Positions 53,629 through 62,652 of a DNA stretch of 64,000 bases are shown here, piece after piece. The stretch is from Pseudomonas sp. 102515. Its GTDB lineage: Bacteria; Pseudomonadota; Gammaproteobacteria; Pseudomonadales; Pseudomonadaceae. Position 1 is the first letter of the stretch. Each line of letters starts with the position of its first letter. The position numbers and the translations under genes were made by a program. Location: contig NZ_JAVHTY010000002.1 of the NCBI RefSeq assembly GCF_031085165.1, positions 806,001 to 870,000 of the forward strand. The letters are read 5' to 3'. The notes under the pieces are model-generated. The model had not been told where the DNA came from. It saw nothing but the letters and a program-made list of their open reading frames with translations, and did no database searches.

Positions 53629-53677
53629 TTAAAAATTTTTTAAAAATTAGTTGACGGCCCGGCGGGAGCTTTATAAC
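53629..53677 (+). promoter_or_regulatory. tRNA promoter with AT-rich UP element
   Basis: An AT block with A and T tracts (53629-53648) abuts a -35 TTGACG (53651-53656) and, after 15 bp, a -10 TATAAC (53672-53677), with a GC-rich start region typical of stringently controlled stable-RNA promoters. tRNA-Arg begins about 100 bp downstream. Confidence 0.75.
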
Positions 53678-53775
53678 ATTCGCCCCGCTTGCCGAGCACA
53701 GCCCAAGTCACTGACAAGGGCCAGGCAAGAGGCTTCTCACCAAGGAGGTCTCTGCTAGGGCAGCTGCCGTAACAG

Positions 53776-53852
53776 GCGCCCGTAGCTCAGCTGGATAGAG
53801 CATCCGCCTTCTAAGCGGATGGTCGCAGGTTCGAGTCCTGCCGGGCGCGCCA
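53776..53852 (+). tRNA. tRNA-Arg (TCT anticodon)
   Basis: A 77-nt cloverleaf with acceptor GCGCCCG/CGGGCGC, TTCGAGTCC T-arm and encoded CCA. Anticodon loop CTTCTAA gives TCT. Confidence 0.97.
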
Positions 53853-53886
53853 TTGGCGGTTCGGCGACGGCAAGCACGTAAGATAT

Positions 53887-53963
53887 GGTGGGCGTAGCTC
53901 AGTTGGTAGAGCACAGGATTGTGGCTCCTGGTGTCGTGGGTTCGATTCCCATCGTCCACCCCA
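53887..53963 (+). tRNA. tRNA-His (GTG anticodon)
   Basis: A cloverleaf with the extra 5' G (53887) of tRNA-His, acceptor GTGGGCG/CGTCCAC, anticodon loop TTGTGGC (GTG), T-arm TTCGATTCC and encoded CCA. Confidence 0.97.
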
Positions 53964-53970
53964 TATTCAG

Positions 53971-54004
53971 CGAACGCCAGACCTCGTGTCTGGCGTTCGT
54001 CTTT
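53971..54004 (+). terminator. Hairpin between tRNA-His and tRNA-Leu
   Basis: CGAACGCCAGAC-CTCGT-GTCTGGCGTTCG, perfect 12-bp arms followed by TCTTT. It looks like a partial terminator or a processing signal inside the tRNA transcript. Confidence 0.65.
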
Positions 54005-54014
54005 CAAGCGTCTC

Positions 54015-54099
54015 GCGGACGTGGTGGAATTGGTAGACACACCAGATTTAGGTTCTGGCGCCGCAAGGTGTGAGAGTTCGAGTCTCTCCGTCCGCACCA
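54015..54099 (+). tRNA. tRNA-Leu (TAG anticodon)
   Basis: An 85-nt class-II tRNA with long variable arm, acceptor GCGGACG/CGTCCGC, anticodon loop TTTAGGT (TAG), and encoded CCA. Confidence 0.97.
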
Positions 54100-54119
54100 A
54101 TCAAGATGCACAGCAGAAG

Positions 54120-54142
54120 ACCGGCCCAGTGCCGGTTTTTTT
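54120..54142 (+). terminator. Intrinsic terminator of the tRNA operon
   Basis: ACCGGC-CCAGT-GCCGGT followed by seven T, 20 bp after tRNA-Leu. Classic form. Confidence 0.9.
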
Positions 54143-54183
54143 GTGCCTGCGATTCAGGTATCGGCCAGCGCTGGTACCGGGCC

Positions 54184-54369
54184 TCAATGCAGATGCCGCA
54201 GCAGCGGCGCGCAGAGCGCGAAGGCGAGCGGGGTACCGAACACCAGGGCCTTGGTCCACCTCTGCAGGTTGCGCTTGCGATTGCCCGGCGCGGAGGAGAC
54301 CTCTGCGGTCGCAGGCTGATGATCCGGGCTGTCGAACAGGGTGATCGAGCGGGTCAGTTGGGTTCGCAT
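54184..54369 (-). CDS. Small membrane protein, unknown
   Basis: A 61-residue protein: a polar N-terminal half (MRTQLTRSITLFDSPDHQ) and one C-terminal hydrophobic segment (KALVFGTPLAFALCAPLL). GAGG lies 7 nt before the ATG at 54369. I do not recognise a family. It is convergent with the tRNA operon. Confidence 0.65.
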   Translation of the reverse strand: MRTQLTRSITLFDSPDHQPATAEVSSAPGNRKRNLQRWTKALVFGTPLAFALCAPLLRHLH

Positions 54370-54546
54370 GATCCGACCTCTTGCCGTCTGCACTAATTGT
54401 TATGGGCACTTTCAAGACTAATGCGGCGGGCGGGTAATGCAAGGTGCTGGCGGATTCGGGCGAGTGACGGCTGCGCTGTCGAACATTCACCCGGTCAAGG
54501 ACGGTCTTGCAACTGGCGCGGGAGCGGCGTGACTGGCGACGGACGG

Positions 54547-54675
54547 TCAGTTGAGCGTCTCGGCCAGCAGGAACAGGGCGCCGCCGATGGCTCCGCCACC
54601 GAGCAGTACCAGGCTGATCAAGGCACCCCCCACGAAGTGGGCGATGTCGTCACTGATTTCGTATTCCGCTTTCAT
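54547..54675 (-). CDS. 42-residue membrane protein
   Basis: A short frame with ATG at 54675, GGAG 6 nt upstream, and stop at 54547. The product starts MKAEYEISDDIAHFVGG and continues as a single glycine-rich hydrophobic helix (ALISLVLLGGGAIGGALFLL) ending AETLN. The acidic start followed by one helix is a common small membrane protein form. Function unknown; it might modulate a larger membrane complex. Confidence 0.6.
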   Translation of the reverse strand: MKAEYEISDDIAHFVGGALISLVLLGGGAIGGALFLLAETLN

Positions 54676-54750
54676 GCCGGGCTCCAGAGGGTGGATGCCG
54701 CTACAGATAGCAGCCGCGCGTTACAGGGCGACGACGGCGGGCGTGCCAGG

Positions 54751-54954
54751 TTAGCTGGTCGCCCAGTTCAGCCAGAGGGTCTGCTCTTCGCTGAGCTGGC
54801 CGATCTCGCGCAGCGCCCGTTCGAGGTCTTCCCGGACCCGGCGCTTCAGGTCGGCATTGAGATCGACCTGGGCGCTCTCCGCCAGGCGATCGGCGAGCGA
54901 GAGATCCGCGCTGAGCTGGCGCAACCGGGGACCGATGAAATCCTTGTGCTGCAT
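54751..54954 (-). CDS. Small helical cytosolic protein, unknown
   Basis: A 67-residue charged helical protein (MQHKDFIGPRLRQLSADLSLADRLAES ... KRRVREDLERALREIGQLSEEQTLWLNW). AGGAG precedes the ATG at 54954; the longer frame to 55041 lacks such a site. No family recognised. It is one of three consecutive small genes on this strand. Confidence 0.7.
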   Translation of the reverse strand: MQHKDFIGPRLRQLSADLSLADRLAESAQVDLNADLKRRVREDLERALREIGQLSEEQTLWLNWATS

Positions 54955-55120
54955 GAGCCGCTCCTGTCTCCTGATACCGCCGAGTGTGGCATGCGCCGCC
55001 TTTGACTGAACACAGGCTGGAAAAATATTGTCTGACTTCATTGGTTAAAAGTCGGACTTCCGGCAGCCCACGTCGTTTTCAGGTCCGAGGTGTCAGCTTT
55101 TTCATAGGGAAGAAGAAATC

Positions 55121-55483
55121 ATGAGCGGGACTTCAACTCGCAAGTTGCTGGTGTTGACCGCAGGTTTCGGCCTGCTGGTAGTGGCTGCAGTGGCAACCAC
55201 CCACCGCAGCGATTCGACCAGTAGCGAGCCAGCCGTGGTGGCGACCACGACGCCGCCGGTAGCGGCCCATGCACCCACCACGGGTACCCATCCGGTCGCG
55301 GACGAACACAAGCAGGATCTCGAGAGCTTCCTGGCGCAGGCGACCCTGGCGCCTTGCGGCACTGTCATGCCAACGACCATCAGCGATCCGGCCTGCCGCG
55401 CCGCCATCGAGGCCCATGGGCGGCGCGCGGGCTATGGCGACGGGGAGGTCGCGGCCTATCTGGATGCACACCAGGCCCGATGA
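55121..55483 (+). CDS. Small exported or membrane-anchored protein, unknown
   Basis: A 120-residue protein with one N-terminal hydrophobic segment (about 8-27), a Thr/Pro/Ala-rich spacer and a C-terminal domain of about 50 residues with two cysteines (APCGTVMPTTISDPACRAAIEAHG) that could form a disulfide in the periplasm. AAGAAG-type SD upstream. No family recognised. Confidence 0.75.
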   Translation: MSGTSTRKLLVLTAGFGLLVVAAVATTHRSDSTSSEPAVVATTTPPVAAHAPTTGTHPVADEHKQDLESFLAQATLAPCGTVMPTTISDPACRAAIEAHGRRAGYGDGEVAAYLDAHQAR

Positions 55484-55600
55484 TCCTCGAGGTTAGCGTT
55501 ATTGGTTATAAGCAAAGATTCTTTCAATATAGTTCGGTATAGGCTGAGTGGTTATCCTGTGCGGCCGCCAGATGAGCCGACAGCGGCAATTGGGACTGTA

Positions 55601-56386
55601 ATGGAAGTAGGGTCGTTGGGCTTCGTGGTCGCGGGGCTAGTGGTTGGCTTCATCGTTGGCATGACGGGCGTGGGCGGCGGTTCGCTGATGACCCCCATCC
55701 TGCTCTGGTTCGGGATCAACCCTGCTGCAGCGGTAGGCACCGATCTGCTCTATGCCGCCATCACCAAGGCGGGCGGCGTCTTCGTCCACCAGCGCAATCG
55801 CAACATCGACTGGACGGTGACCGGCTGGCTGGCTGCCGGCAGCGTGCCCGCGGCAGCCCTGACGCTGCTCGCCCTGGCGCTGCTGCCCGGTGATCAGCAC
55901 GCTACCAATACCCTCATCAAGCATGCCCTGGGCATCGTGCTGCTGCTGACGGCCCTGGCCATCCTCTTCAAAAAACAGATCTTCGCCTTTGCCAGTCGTC
56001 ATGCCAGCGACCGCTTTCACCTGAGTCCCGGGCGGCTCAATGCCCTGACGGTGCTTACCGGCGCAGTGCTGGGCTTCATGGTGACCCTGACTTCCATCGG
56101 CGCGGGGGCCCTGGGCACGGTGGCGCTGTTCCTGCTCTATCCGCTGATGGCGACCCGGCGTCTGGTCGGCACCGAGATCGCCCACGCGGTACCCTTGACC
56201 CTGGTGGCGGGACTCGGTCACGCCGGCCTGGGCAATCTGGACTGGCATGTGCTGGGCTTTCTGCTGCTAGGTTCCTTGCCGGGCATCTTCCTGGGCAGCC
56301 ATCTCTCCGGGCGCATACCGGATGGCGTGCTGCGGCCCTGCCTGGCGATCATGCTGCTGGTCATAGGCACCAAGCTGGTGGTCTGA
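55601..56386 (+). CDS. TSUP (TauE/SafE) family permease
   Basis: A 261-residue inner-membrane protein with seven to eight helices. GFIVGMTGVGGGSLMTPILLWFGINPAAAVGTDLLYAAITKAGGVFVH is the hallmark of the sulfite/sulfonate exporter family, repeated in weaker form in the second half (GFMVTLTSIGAGALGTVAL). Family members move sulfite, sulfoacetate or other small anions. The ATG at 55601 begins at the domain; an upstream frame to 55502 adds a non-conserved stretch. Confidence 0.9.
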   Translation: MEVGSLGFVVAGLVVGFIVGMTGVGGGSLMTPILLWFGINPAAAVGTDLLYAAITKAGGVFVHQRNRNIDWTVTGWLAAGSVPAAALTLLALALLPGDQHATNTLIKHALGIVLLLTALAILFKKQIFAFASRHASDRFHLSPGRLNALTVLTGAVLGFMVTLTSIGAGALGTVALFLLYPLMATRRLVGTEIAHAVPLTLVAGLGHAGLGNLDWHVLGFLLLGSLPGIFLGSHLSGRIPDGVLRPCLAIMLLVIGTKLVV

Positions 56387-56468
56387 ACACCCGCGACAAA
56401 CTTGAGGACATTCATCGGACGACTACTGGCGATCCGCCAGGAGAAAACATTTCTAGGATAGGCGGTAC

Positions 56469-56495
56469 TCAGCTCGTTATCGCGATTGCCGATAA
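56469..56495 (+). promoter_or_regulatory. Sigma-28 (FliA)-type promoter candidate
   Basis: TCAG (56469-56472), 15 bp, then GCCGATAA (56488-56495). The -10 matches the flagellar sigma-28 consensus exactly and the -35 is close to TAAA/TCAA. It lies 33 bp before the five-PAS receptor start. Confidence 0.65.
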
Positions 56496-56527
56496 CCTGT
56501 TCGTCGAGTTCTCTCTTGGAGCTGCCC

Positions 56528-59002
56528 ATGTTTTCCGCCTCTGCCGAATCCGTCGTTGTCGACGATGCTTCCGCGTACCATGCCCTGCGCCAGGCGCTGG
56601 ACCGCTCCCTGGCGGCGATCGAATTCGATCTGCAGGGCACGATCCTTCACGCCAACGACAACTTCCTGCAGACCTTCGGCTATCGCCTCGACGAGATCAG
56701 CGGACGACAGCACCGCCTGTTCTGCCCGCCCGGGGTGGCGGAGAGCGAAGACTATCAGGACTTCTGGGCGGCGCTGGGGCGTGGCGAGTTCCACAGCGGC
56801 GTCTATCGCCGCAAACACAAGGACGGCAGCCTGAGGTGGATCCACGCCACCTACAATCCGCTGTTGGATGCGCAAGGGCGTCCGCAACGCATCATCAAGT
56901 TCGCCACCGACATCACCGAGGCGCGCCTGCAGGCGGTCGAATACGAAGGCAAGATCGAAGCCATCCATCGCTCCCAGGCGGTGATCGAATTCGATCTGCA
57001 GGGCACTGTGCTCTGGGCCAATGACAACTTCCTCGGCATGACCGGCTATGCGCTGGAAGAGTTGCGCGGGCGTCATCACAGCCTGATGTGCCCTGCCGAC
57101 TACGCGCGTTCGGCGGAGTACGCCCTGCTGTGGAATCGGCTGGGGCAGGGGGTCTTCGATACCGGGGTCTACAAGCGTATCCGCCGCGATGGCCGGCCGA
57201 TCTGGATCCAGGCCACCTACAATCCCATCCTCGATGGCGACGGGCGGCCCTACAAGGTGGTGAAGTTCGCCACCGATGTCACCGATGCGCAACTGCAGGC
57301 CGCCGAATTCGCAGGCAAGATGGCCGCCATCGACCGTGCCCAGGCGGTGATCGAATTCGATCTGCATGGCAACATCCTGACGGCCAACGAGAACTTCTTG
57401 TCGGCCCTGGGTTACAGCCTGGACGAGGTGCGCGGCAAGCATCACCGGATCTTCTGCGAACCCGAGCATGCTCGCTCGCCAGGCTATCGTCTGTTCTGGG
57501 AAAAGCTCGGCCGCGGCGATTTCGATGCCGGGCTGTACAAGAGACGCGCCAGCGACGGCCGCCAGGTGTGGATCCAGGCCACCTACAACCCCATCCTCGA
57601 TGCGGAGGGCAAGCCCTACAAGGTGGTCAAGTTCGCCAGCGACGTCACCGAGAGTCAGCTGCGCAACAGCGACTACGAAGGCAAGGTGGCGGCCATCGAC
57701 CGATCTCAGGCCATCGCCGAGTTCTCCCTCGACGGCACGGTGCTCGCCGCCAACCGCAACTTCCTGCTGGCCCTCGGTTACCAGACCGATGAAGTGGTGG
57801 GCAAGCATCACCGCATCCTCTGTCCCGACGACTATGCCCGCTCGGCGGATTACCGGTTGTTCTGGGATAAGTTGGCGCGGGGCGAATTCGACGCGGGGGT
57901 GTACAAGAGGCGCAACAGCCGGGGCGAGGAGATCTGGATCCAGGCGACCTACAACCCGATATTCGACGCCGATGGCAAGCCGTGCAAGGTGGTGAAGTTC
58001 GCCGTGGACATCACCGAGAGCCAGATTCGCAACAGCGACTACGCCGGCAAGGTGGCGGCCGTCGATCGCGGCCAGGCGGTGATCGAATTCGACCTGACCG
58101 GGAAGATCCTCGAGGCCAATCGCAATTTCCTGGCGACGCTGGGTTATCGCCTGGAAGAAATCCGTGGCCAGCATCACCGTATCTTCTGCGAGGCAGAGCA
58201 CGTCGCCTCCGGCGAATACCGTGAATTCTGGGCGCGCCTGGCCCAGGGCGAGGTGTTTGGCGGGCGTTTCATGCGGTTGAGCAAGTTCGGCCAGCGCATC
58301 TGGATCCAGGCCACCTACAACCCCATCTTCGACGCCGAAGTCCAGGTGCACAAGGTGGTGAAATTCGCCACCGACATCACCCGGCAGGTGGAGATGGAGC
58401 AGCACGTGCGCCAGAAGATCGAGCAGATGAATCTTTCGCTGCACGCCCTGACCCGCTCCATCAACCAGATCGCCGAGACCACCGACGACGCCAACCGCAT
58501 GGCCCGACGCACCCTGGAAGAAGCCGAGCGCGGTTCCCTGACGCTGACCCGCTCGCTGGACGCCATGGAGGCCATAGGCACCACGGCGGGGGGCATCCAG
58601 GACATCGTCCAGGTGATCAGCGACATCGCCAACCAGACCAACATGCTGGCCTTCAACGCCGCCATCGAAGCGGCCCGCGCCGGTGAGCACGGGCTGGGTT
58701 TCTCAGTGGTGGCCGATGAGGTCCGCAAGTTGGCCGAGAAATCGTCCCAGGCGACCAAGGAGATCAACAAGCTGATCCTGGAATCGGTGAAGAGCATCGC
58801 CCAGGGCAGCGAAATCTCGCGCAGCGTGGGCGAGGCCTTCGGCCTGATCGCCGAAGGGGTGGGCAAGACCCAGCAGTCCATCGAGGCCATCAACGGTTCC
58901 ACCGCGGCCCAGCTCGCCGATGCGGCGCGGGTCAATCAGCTGATCCAGGAGCTGGACGCGGCCACCACGCTCACGCTGGTGACCGGGGGAGCGCGATCGT
59001 GA
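56528..59002 (+). CDS. Soluble chemoreceptor with five tandem PAS domains
   Basis: An 824-residue receptor with no membrane segment or HAMP. Five PAS domains repeat with a period of exactly 122 residues, judged by the IEFDL-x-G start at residues 31, 153, 275, 397 and 519. Each holds a conserved His and, four residues on, a Cys (C66, 188, 310, 432, 554). The C-terminal part (from about 635) is a short MCP signalling hairpin with [25 protein letters not shown] lies 7 nt before the ATG at 56528. It overlaps the triple-CheW gene by four bases (GTGA). Cytosolic redox, heme, flavin or small-ligand sensing is typical of PAS receptors; the ligand is unknown. A sigma-28-like promoter precedes it. Confidence 0.94.
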   Translation: MFSASAESVVVDDASAYHALRQALDRSLAAIEFDLQGTILHANDNFLQTFGYRLDEISGRQHRLFCPPGVAESEDYQDFWAALGRGEFHSGVYRRKHKDGSLRWIHATYNPLLDAQGRPQRIIKFATDITEARLQAVEYEGKIEAIHRSQAVIEFDLQGTVLWANDNFLGMTGYALEELRGRHHSLMCPADYARSAEYALLWNRLGQGVFDTGVYKRIRRDGRPIWIQATYNPILDGDGRPYKVVKFATDVTDAQLQAAEFAGKMAAIDRAQAVIEFDLHGNILTANENFLSALGYSLDEVRGKHHRIFCEPEHARSPGYRLFWEKLGRGDFDAGLYKRRASDGRQVWIQATYNPILDAEGKPYKVVKFASDVTESQLRNSDYEGKVAAIDRSQAIAEFSLDGTVLAANRNFLLALGYQTDEVVGKHHRILCPDDYARSADYRLFWDKLARGEFDAGVYKRRNSRGEEIWIQATYNPIFDADGKPCKVVKFAVDITESQIRNSDYAGKVAAVDRGQAVIEFDLTGKILEANRNFLATLGYRLEEIRGQHHRIFCEAEHVASGEYREFWARLAQGEVFGGRFMRLSKFGQRIWIQATYNPIFDAEVQVHKVVKFATDITRQVEMEQHVRQKIEQMNLSLHALTRSINQIAETTDDANRMARRTLEEAERGSLTLTRSLDAMEAIGTTAGGIQDIVQVISDIANQTNMLAFNAAIEAARAGEHGLGFSVVADEVRKLAEKSSQATKEINKLILESVKSIAQGSEISRSVGEAFGLIAEGVGKTQQSIEAINGSTAAQLADAARVNQLIQELDAATTLTLVTGGARS

Positions 59003-60471
59003 CCTCGACCCAGGGCGTCGTGCGGATCGGCGAACTGGAAGTCGCCCTGTCCGCCCAGGCCCTGGAACGCGTGGTGTCCTGGCCGGCGCGCCTGGCCCCT
59101 CACCCGAGTCCGGTGCCCTGGCTGCTGGGCCTCTTCGAGCTGGGCGGCCAGCCGCTGCCGCTGGTGGACGGTCATCGCCTGCTGGGGCTGCCGGCGGTCG
59201 AGCACGAGCGCCGGATCGCCGTGATCCGTCATGGGGGTGGACGCTTCGGCCTGGCCATCGATGGGGTGGTGGACATCCTCGAGCTGGCGGATGACGCCAT
59301 CGTGCAATTGCAGGGGGCGCCCGGGCGCCTGCTGGGACAGCTGCATCTCCAGGCGGAGACCGGCCGGCTGGTGCATCTGCTGGATCTGCCGGCCCTGGCG
59401 GCCTTGCCGGGCTTCGAGGTCAGTGCCGACAGGCCGCCAGCGCTCCAGCGGCAGGCCGCCATTGTCACGGAAGAAGAGCGGCTCTATCTGCTGTTCGAGT
59501 GCGATGGGCGGCGCCTGTGCCTGGATGCGGCGGTGGTGCAGGAGCTGGTGGATCGACCGCAGCTGACGCCCAGCGAATTCGCCAGCGACAGCTGTCGCTA
59601 CCAAGTGCAGCTGCGGGGCCAGGCCTTGCCGGTGCTGGAGCTGTCCGAGCTGCTGGGCCTTGTCCCGCCCGCGAACAGTCGCCATGAGCATTTGCTGGTG
59701 CTGGCAGCGGGCGACCAGGGTCAGTACCGCGTCGCTTTCGGTTTCGCGCGGCTGCTCGGCATGTGGCGCCGGGATCCGGCGCAGTGCGCGCCGCTGCTCG
59801 GCTTCGGCCTGGAGCGGCCCGGGCTGTTGCGGGGAATATTCAGCGAAGCGGATGGCGAGGCGGCGATCGTGATCGATCACCTGGCCCTGGGTTGCCAGGA
59901 GGCGGCGGTGGCCTATGCACGGATCTATCGCACCGATCGCGACTTGCTGCGCGAAGCGCGGCGTCAGGTCCGGCGCCAGCCGTGCCTCACCTTTCTCGCC
60001 GAATTGCTGTTCGCCGTCCCGCTGGAGCAGGTGGCCGAGGTCCTGCCCCTGCCAGCGCACTACCTGCGGCTCGGCCAGCGGGATCCGCGGTTGCTGGGGT
60101 TGATGGAGGTCCGCGGCCAGCAGATCACCCTGGTCTGCCTGCGTACCCTGGCCGGCGCGGCAGCGGTCGAGTCCGGTCCCGGCGATCAGGTGATCGTGGT
60201 GGAAGGGCAGCGCCAGCGCCTGGGTTTCGTAGTGCAGCGGGTGGAGGCCATCGAGGCCTTTACCGAGTTGCGAGCCGATGCCCTGGCGCGCAGCTGGCAG
60301 TTGCCAGGCGAGGGCGGGGCGGTACCTGCGCAGCGGGCGCAGAGCTGGGTGGGCGTAGGGTCCCCGGGCAACAGTCGCCAGGCGACCCTGATCGACCTCG
60401 GTGCGCTGGTGAAACGTCTGGAAGGTCAGGCTCGGCAGACCCTCCCGGAGCAGATTGCTGCGGCGATTTGA
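58999..60471 (+). CDS. Triple-CheW-domain adaptor protein
   Basis: A 490-residue protein made of three CheW-like domains: about 1-135, 155-310 and 325-485. The core strand-turn appears three times, as [31 protein letters not shown] and [16 protein letters not shown]; the key Arg of CheW (NLRG) is kept in the second and third copies but is Gly in the first. No kinase, receiver or other domain is present. Coupled to the five-PAS receptor by a GTGA overlap, it likely scaffolds arrays or links several receptors to one CheA. Multi-CheW proteins are known but uncommon. Confidence 0.9.
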   Translation: MTSTQGVVRIGELEVALSAQALERVVSWPARLAPHPSPVPWLLGLFELGGQPLPLVDGHRLLGLPAVEHERRIAVIRHGGGRFGLAIDGVVDILELADDAIVQLQGAPGRLLGQLHLQAETGRLVHLLDLPALAALPGFEVSADRPPALQRQAAIVTEEERLYLLFECDGRRLCLDAAVVQELVDRPQLTPSEFASDSCRYQVQLRGQALPVLELSELLGLVPPANSRHEHLLVLAAGDQGQYRVAFGFARLLGMWRRDPAQCAPLLGFGLERPGLLRGIFSEADGEAAIVIDHLALGCQEAAVAYARIYRTDRDLLREARRQVRRQPCLTFLAELLFAVPLEQVAEVLPLPAHYLRLGQRDPRLLGLMEVRGQQITLVCLRTLAGAAAVESGPGDQVIVVEGQRQRLGFVVQRVEAIEAFTELRADALARSWQLPGEGGAVPAQRAQSWVGVGSPGNSRQATLIDLGALVKRLEGQARQTLPEQIAAAI

Positions 60472-60721
60472 CGATACCGCTCGTCACTTCGCCCAGCGGT
60501 CGGGTAACGGGTCACCCGTGGCTCTGGCTGGCGCCGCAGGCGTCCCTCATCGAAGCGGCAACGGTAGGCTAGAGCCCGCGGTGTTTTCCCGTTGGTACCA
60601 GGCGAGGTGCGCCATCGGCGCTCCTTTCGCCTGACCCGGATCGAGGCGTTCATCAGCATCTCGTCAAGAAATCTCGCGGCGCGTCGAACCAGAGAAAGAC
60701 ACAACTTTCCTGGGTGATCCC

Positions 60722-62035
60722 ATGTTCAACTCCGCACTCAAACGCCGTATCGCTGACCTCGAAGCCGAGCTGGCCGAGCACCGTCAGCTGCGCGCGGCGT
60801 TCTGCAATGATGCCCTTTGCCTACTGCTGGACGCCCAGGGCCGGATCGAGGATTTCAACGACAACTTCGCCCAGTGCCTGGGGTACGTGCCGGGTAGCCT
60901 CACCGGACGGAGCCTGGACGACCTCATTCCGGACTACGTGAAGAAGCTGGTCTGCTATGGCGATCTGAAGCGCAGCTTCAATGAAGGTCGCCAGGCCAGT
61001 GGTATCTATCGGCTACTACGCGGGACGGGCGGCGTCGCCTGGCTCTATGCGATCTGGACGCCGGTGCGGGATACCCAGGGGCGGGTCAAGCAGATCCGCT
61101 GCTACGCCTATGACCGTACCGAGCAGGTGGAAACCTCCACCGAGCACTCGGGCATCATCAATGCGCTGCTGCGCTCCACCGCGGTGATCGAATTCGATCT
61201 CTCCGGCGAGGTGCTCACCGCCAACGAGCGCTTCCTGCAGGGCATGGGCTATTCGCTGGCGCAGATCGTCGGCAAGCACCACCGGATGTTCTGCAGCCGC
61301 GAAGAGTCGGAATCCGCCGACTATCGCGTCTTCTGGGAGCGGCTCAACCGGGGCGACTATGTCGCCAGTCGCTTCAAGCGCATCGACAGCCATGGCCGCA
61401 CGGTCTGGCTGGAGGCCTCCTACAATCCGGTGCTCAACACCCGCGGCGAGCTGTACAAGGTCATCAAGTTCGCCACCGTCATCACCGAGCAGGTGGAGCA
61501 GGAACTGGCGGTGGCCGAAGCGGCCCGGGTCGCCTTCGACATTTCCCAGACCACCGACGAAAGCGCCCGTCAGGGTGCGGCGGTGGTGCAGGACACGGTA
61601 GCGGTGATGACTCGCATCGCCGGCGAGATCCAGGTCGCCGCCAATGGCATCGAAGACCTTGGCAAGCAGTCGCTGGTGATCAGCGCCATCGTCAAGACCA
61701 TCAGCGGCATCGCCGAGCAGACCAATCTGCTGGCGCTCAACGCGGCCATCGAAGCCGCCCGGACGGGCGAGCAAGGGCGTGGCTTCGCCGTGGTGGCGGA
61801 TGAGGTCAGGCAACTGGCCGGGCGCACCAGCAAGGCGACCGAAGAAATCGTCGGGGTGGTGCAGCAGAACCAGCAACTGGCGCAAACCGCGGTCAGCAAC
61901 ATGGCCGCCAGCCGGCAGCAGGCGGAGCAGGGGCTGCACCTGGCGAGCAACGCCGGGGTGCGCATCACCGAGATCCAGGAGGGTGCCCGCCAGGTGGTGG
62001 GCGCGGTCAGCCAGTTCGCCCGGCGGCTGAGTTAA
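60722..62035 (+). CDS. BdlA-like soluble receptor with two PAS domains
   Basis: A 437-residue cytosolic receptor. An N-terminal coiled coil ([18 protein letters not shown]) precedes PAS1 ([27 protein letters not shown]), PAS2 ([37 protein letters not shown]) and a short MCP domain with [22 protein letters not shown]. This order matches BdlA, the biofilm-dispersion regulator of P. aeruginosa (two PAS plus MCP). PAS2 is close to the repeats of the five-PAS receptor. It starts 250 bp after the triple-CheW gene. Whether it controls dispersion, flagellar taxis or both is unknown. Confidence 0.9.
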   Translation: MFNSALKRRIADLEAELAEHRQLRAAFCNDALCLLLDAQGRIEDFNDNFAQCLGYVPGSLTGRSLDDLIPDYVKKLVCYGDLKRSFNEGRQASGIYRLLRGTGGVAWLYAIWTPVRDTQGRVKQIRCYAYDRTEQVETSTEHSGIINALLRSTAVIEFDLSGEVLTANERFLQGMGYSLAQIVGKHHRMFCSREESESADYRVFWERLNRGDYVASRFKRIDSHGRTVWLEASYNPVLNTRGELYKVIKFATVITEQVEQELAVAEAARVAFDISQTTDESARQGAAVVQDTVAVMTRIAGEIQVAANGIEDLGKQSLVISAIVKTISGIAEQTNLLALNAAIEAARTGEQGRGFAVVADEVRQLAGRTSKATEEIVGVVQQNQQLAQTAVSNMAASRQQAEQGLHLASNAGVRITEIQEGARQVVGAVSQFARRLS

Positions 62036-62652
62036 GGCTGTTCGTCCCAGCCGGGGGCGCTGTACCACGCATAACCGGCCGCATCGAGTTCCAGCCAGCG
62101 GCCCTGGTGGATGACCATCCGGGTCGCCACCTCCGGACTGGCCAGACCGGTCGCCACCAGCAGGCTGCGGATCAGGGCGCCATGGGCCACCAGCAGCGTG
62201 GGGCCCTGGAGTTCGTCCAGCAGCGGACGCACCCGCTCGGCGGCATCGGCATAGCTTTCGCCACCGGGTACCCGAAAGGTATAGGGCTCGGCGGCGCGCC
62301 GGGCGTGCTGCTCGGGATAGCGCTGGGCGATGGTCGGCATGTCCAGTCCCTCCCAGTCACCGAAGGCCTTTTCCGCCAGGCGCGCATCGCGGGCCAGGCT
62401 TCTCGGCGTGCCCGGCAGCTGCGCCAGGATCAGGTCGAGCGTTGCACTGGCGCGTTGCAGCGGACTGCTCAGGCAGGCGAAGCGAGAGATGTCGAGGCGT
62501 TCGCGCAGGGCCAGGCCCACGGCTTCGGCCTGGGCACGGCCGCGGCCATTGAGCGGTATGTCCTGGCGACCCTGGAGGCGACCGCTGGCGTTCCAGTCGG
62601 TTTCGCCGTGACGGATCACCAGCAGGGGAGAGGGGAAGGGCAAGGGTATCAA
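62032..62652 (-). CDS. Histidine phosphatase family protein (CobC/GpmB-like)
   Basis: A 206-residue phosphoglycerate-mutase-fold protein. [33 protein letters not shown] has the catalytic RHG histidine, and [11 protein letters not shown] the second; [15 protein letters not shown] and [17 protein letters not shown] are typical of CobC/GpmB-type phosphatases. A TTG start at 62652 overlaps the upstream stop (TTGA), which favours it; in-frame GTG and a later TTG are alternatives. Substrate unknown. It converges on the BdlA-like gene. Confidence 0.85.
   Translation of the reverse strand: MIPLPFPSPLLVIRHGETDWNASGRLQGRQDIPLNGRGRAQAEAVGLALRERLDISRFACLSSPLQRASATLDLILAQLPGTPRSLARDARLAEKAFGDWEGLDMPTIAQRYPEQHARRAAEPYTFRVPGGESYADAAERVRPLLDELQGPTLLVAHGALIRSLLVATGLASPEVATRMVIHQGRWLELDAAGYAWYSAPGWDEQP

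Noticed and set aside
53708-54100. A 130-residue minus-strand frame across the tRNA genes
   Set aside because: It consists of tRNA complement sequence; similar spurious products are common in annotations of tRNA clusters.
56477-58690. A 737-residue open frame antisense to the five-PAS receptor
   Set aside because: Its repetitiveness simply mirrors the PAS repeats; no start signal or domain is present.
60507-60519. ACGGGT-C-ACCCGT after the triple-CheW gene as a terminator
   Set aside because: Only six base pairs with a one-base loop and no T run, so it is unlikely to terminate.
60650-60700. Sigma-28 promoter ahead of the BdlA-like gene
   Set aside because: TCAAG is present but the -10 reads GCGTCGAA, too far from GCCGATAA.
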